From Pedobacter nutrimenti (GTDB taxonomy: Bacteria > Bacteroidota > Bacteroidia > Sphingobacteriales > Sphingobacteriaceae), in contig NZ_QKLU01000003.1 of the NCBI RefSeq assembly GCF_003208655.1, forward strand, positions 124,001-188,000: 64,000 bases of DNA, given 5' to 3'. Numbering within the stretch: the first letter of the stretch is position 1; each line of letters starts with the position of its first letter. Under the pieces are notes generated by a model. That model ran no database searches. It had not been told where the DNA came from and saw only the letters and a program-made list of their open reading frames with translations. The position numbers were made by a program, and so were the translations under genes. Shown here in pieces: positions 62,190 through 64,000 of the stretch.

Positions 62190-62240
62190 AATCTTTATTT
62201 ATATTGCAACCTTATTCACTATGATGTTGTCTACTTTGAT

Positions 62241-62810
62241 ATGTCCATGGACGAAGAAAAGAAAATTATAGTGCGGATCATCAAAGGAGATCCTAAGGCA
62301 TTTTCCTTGCTGGTCGATAAATATCAGAATTTGATTTTTCACATCACCAAGGGGATTGTCCCGGAGCAAATGGATGCAGAGGATGTCTGTCAGGAGGTGT
62401 TTGTGAAAATTTATAAAAGTATAGGTACTTTTAAATATCAGTCAAAGTTGTCTACCTGGATTGCAAGAATAACCTATTTTACCGCCCTTAATTACTTAAA
62501 AAAAAGCAAAAGAAACGCTACCGAAGACTATCCCGAAGACTTTCTGGATCTGGAAACAGATCAGGATGATCCCCAGGAACTATTGATCAAAAAAAGCACT
62601 TCAGCATATATTAACACGCTCATTGGCCAGTTACCGGAAAATTATCGTGTGGTGTTGACCCTGTACCATTTGGAAGAATTTTCTATCGAGGAAATAAGTG
62701 AAACGACAGGCATGCCTGAAGGGACCGTAAAAAATTACTTGTTCCGGGCGCGCAAGCTGCTTAAGGATATAATTGCACCTCATTTAAAAAAGGATTATGA
62801 AGAAAGATGA
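62241..62810 (+). CDS. ECF-type RNA polymerase sigma factor
   Basis: A 189-residue sigma-70 family protein of the extracytoplasmic-function type. Region 2 reads AFSLLVDKYQNLIFHITKGIV, MDAEDVCQEVFVKIYKSI; region 4 has TLYHLEEFSIEEISETTGMPEGTVKNYLFRARKLL. It is followed, with a 14-base overlap, by a small membrane protein that is probably its anti-sigma factor. An in-frame Met two codons on (62247) could also be the start. The stimulus is unknown. Confidence 0.92.
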   Translation: MSMDEEKKIIVRIIKGDPKAFSLLVDKYQNLIFHITKGIVPEQMDAEDVCQEVFVKIYKSIGTFKYQSKLSTWIARITYFTALNYLKKSKRNATEDYPEDFLDLETDQDDPQELLIKKSTSAYINTLIGQLPENYRVVLTLYHLEEFSIEEISETTGMPEGTVKNYLFRARKLLKDIIAPHLKKDYEER

Positions 62811-63204
62811 TGATTTAAGAATTCAGGAAATTCTTGACCGCAAAATGAAAGGAACGGCACATGTTCCTTTTGAAAAGGTAAACGCTGAAGACTTACAGGC
62901 CTATGAATTGCTTTACGATCAATTGGCCAAAGCGCCTACTGAACATCTTTCGATGTCCTTCAAATCAAATGTCCTCAGGCGCATCCAAGTCGAAAAGAAA
63001 AAAAACAGTGATGTGTTATTTTACTGGCTCTTGGGGGCTGTTTGCTTGATTGGTGCCGTTGTAATTGTCTCGATGTTCTTTGTTTTTAAAGAGTCCCTTG
63101 CACCGGCCTTAAGTATTGCCGATCGGTTTAAAGGCTTTATTCTCCTTGGCCTGGTTGCCATATTTGCATTCAACAGGGTCGAGAAAAAACTAAGCAACGG
63201 CTAA
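62797..63204 (+). CDS. Putative anti-sigma factor, single membrane pair
   Basis: A 135-residue protein with a soluble Lys/Glu-rich N-terminal half (residues 1-70, EILDRKMKGTAHVPFEKVNAEDLQAYELLYDQLAKAP) and two hydrophobic segments (about 75-97 and 107-125). It overlaps the sigma factor gene by 14 bases; that overlap is a strong sign of a sigma/anti-sigma pair. No zinc-binding ZAS motif is visible, so the assignment rests on position and layout. Confidence 0.7.
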   Translation: MKKDDDLRIQEILDRKMKGTAHVPFEKVNAEDLQAYELLYDQLAKAPTEHLSMSFKSNVLRRIQVEKKKNSDVLFYWLLGAVCLIGAVVIVSMFFVFKESLAPALSIADRFKGFILLGLVAIFAFNRVEKKLSNG

Positions 63205-63230
63205 AGAGAACTGGCCACAAAAAGGCTGAA

Positions 63231-63265
63231 AAAATTAATGGGGCCATTATAGCCCCATTAATTTT
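63231..63265. terminator. Convergent terminator
   Basis: Fourteen-base arms AAAATTAATGGGGC and GCCCCATTAATTTT with a seven-base loop, between the anti-sigma gene (plus) and the membrane gene (minus). Confidence 0.85.
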
Positions 63266-63267
63266 GT

Positions 63268-63633
63268 TTAAGCATCTTGGTTGTTTTTTGAAAGGTGGTT
63301 GTTCAACAGGTAATAGAACAACAAGCCAACAGAAAGGAAAATCAGAATTACGCCATAAGGCAGCAGGGATTCATCCATATTATAGGGAATAAATTCCTGG
63401 ACAATTAAGCCAAGGCCACCAAAGCCCGCCAGAAAAACCCACTTCAGGGTGTTCTGTTGTCTCTCTTTATACCCCAGGCTATCTTTTAATATGGCTTTTA
63501 CCAGACTTTCATCAGTCAGTCCGGCTTCCACTATTTTCTTTTTGATTCGAAATTTTAACAATTGAACAATGGCCATTGAAGTGATCCAGGTGACCATTAT
63601 GATCATTAAAAAAGGTGCAATTTTGTATAACAT
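63268..63633 (-). CDS. Small membrane protein (DUF6249-like)
   Basis: A 121-residue protein with three hydrophobic segments (YKIAPFLMIIMVTWITSMAIVQLL, WVFLAGFGGLGLIVQEF, LLPYGVILIFLSVGLLFYYLL) separated by a charged cytosolic loop (RIKKKIVEAGLTDESLVKAILKDS). Genes of this shape often stand beside ECF sigma/anti-sigma pairs in Bacteroidota. The start at 63633 (MLYKIAP) is preferred over 63660. Function unknown. Confidence 0.65.
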   Translation of the reverse strand: MLYKIAPFLMIIMVTWITSMAIVQLLKFRIKKKIVEAGLTDESLVKAILKDSLGYKERQQNTLKWVFLAGFGGLGLIVQEFIPYNMDESLLPYGVILIFLSVGLLFYYLLNNHLSKNNQDA

Positions 63634-63756
63634 GGTGTAATGGTTTTTAAAAGTAGACAATTGCTTTTGGATTTAGGTTGCAATAAAATGTAAATAATTT
63701 AAATCAGTTTAAATTTTGCTCCTGCAATTTATTGGTTAGCTGTCCATGGTCAACAA

Positions 63757-64000
63757 TCAGTTGGCCCGGTTTCTTTCTTCTTCGTTTCCCGGATTCCTGT
63801 TTTTGGATTTTAAACTGATGTTTCCAAATTTATAACTCAAAGCGATTCTAAACCCCCTTGTATCTCTGTAAGTTTTAACATTGTTTTCTACACCATTGGA
63901 TTTGTAGGTCATCAAAGGTTTCTGAGCATTTAACAAATCTTCCCCGGTAATGGTAAGGGCCAGGTTTTTTTGCAGAAATAAAAATTTCATGGAAGCGTCC
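63757..64000 (-). CDS. C-terminus of an outer-membrane beta-barrel protein (cut by the window edge)
   Basis: The minus-strand frame enters from the right edge and ends at 63757. The sequence LALTITGEDLLNAQKPLMTY and YRDTRGFRIALSYKFGN is the closing barrel strand of TonB-receptor-like proteins (OMP_b-brl_3 group), followed by a Lys/Asn tail. The frame continues through the window border without an upstream stop, so the gene is partial here. Confidence 0.8.
   Translation of the reverse strand, partial: DASMKFLFLQKNLALTITGEDLLNAQKPLMTYKSNGVENNVKTYRDTRGFRIALSYKFGNISLKSKNRNPGNEEERNRAN

Overview
This window looks like chromosomal DNA of a Bacteroidota bacterium, most likely a Sphingobacteriaceae member (Pedobacter/Mucilaginibacter type). 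The signs are a SusC/SusD pair, LytTR two-component pairs, several AraC regulators, DUF305 lipoproteins, almost no Shine-Dalgarno sequences, and promoters with the TAnnTTTG -7 box. The left ~30 kb is visibly more AT-rich than the maltose-type locus at 46-62 kb.

Region 1 (1-17.6 kb) is a copper-resistance island, all on the + strand apart from one possible small gene. It holds a CueO-like multicopper oxidase, a CopB-type (CPH) ATPase, an acetyltransferase, a second-copy type Lgt, an internally deleted class I fructose-bisphosphate aldolase, a regulator fusing an HMA-like CxxC domain to an AraC HTH, a PAP2 phosphatase, two broken genes (a Cys/His-rich secreted protein and a second HMA-AraC regulator), two DUF305 lipoproteins, a Csp copper-storage protein, a four-part multicopper oxidase fusion, a CopA ATPase with an HMA and two CPMH-type domains, and a membrane DUF305 protein. 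Copper would be exported by the ATPases, oxidised by the multicopper oxidases, and held by Csp and DUF305 proteins. The island stops at a 3' fragment of a Met-type tRNA, as expected for the far end of an element inserted in a tRNA gene. Several genes are decaying: two in-frame stops, one frameshift, one 61-residue deletion.

Region 2 (17.6-36.4 kb) is a mosaic of small cargo modules separated by a repeated tRNA-end-like sequence followed by a hairpin terminator (about 17.85, 20.95, 25.2, 32.7 and a remnant at 35.9 kb). The modules carry a TonB receptor with a small secreted partner; an AraC regulator, an MFS pump and a HipBST-type split toxin-antitoxin; an outer-membrane protein with a LytS/LytTR pair and an RNA-repair cassette (RNA ligase interrupted by an in-frame TAG plus an HD-Pnk end-healing enzyme); and an MFS pump with a divergent AraC regulator. 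No integrase gene is in the window.

Region 3 (36.4-46.1 kb) is more ordinary chromosome: a GH95-like glycosidase, RidA with a divergent WYL regulator and two matching operators, a LytS/LytTR pair, a C1B-like peptidase, DinB and AraC proteins.

Region 4 (46.2-62.2 kb) is an alpha-glucan/maltose utilisation locus around a divergent AraC regulator. The minus arm has an MFS sugar transporter, an esterase D-like hydrolase, a zinc alcohol dehydrogenase and a secreted esterase with a CBM20-like domain. The plus arm has a PhyH dioxygenase, GH13 amylase, SusC, SusD, a SusE/F-like protein and a GH65 maltose phosphorylase. The oxygenase, dehydrogenase and esterases are atypical and suggest a modified (methylated or acylated) alpha-glucoside. 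The window ends with an ECF sigma factor, a putative anti-sigma factor, a membrane protein and the C-terminus of an outer-membrane beta-barrel protein.
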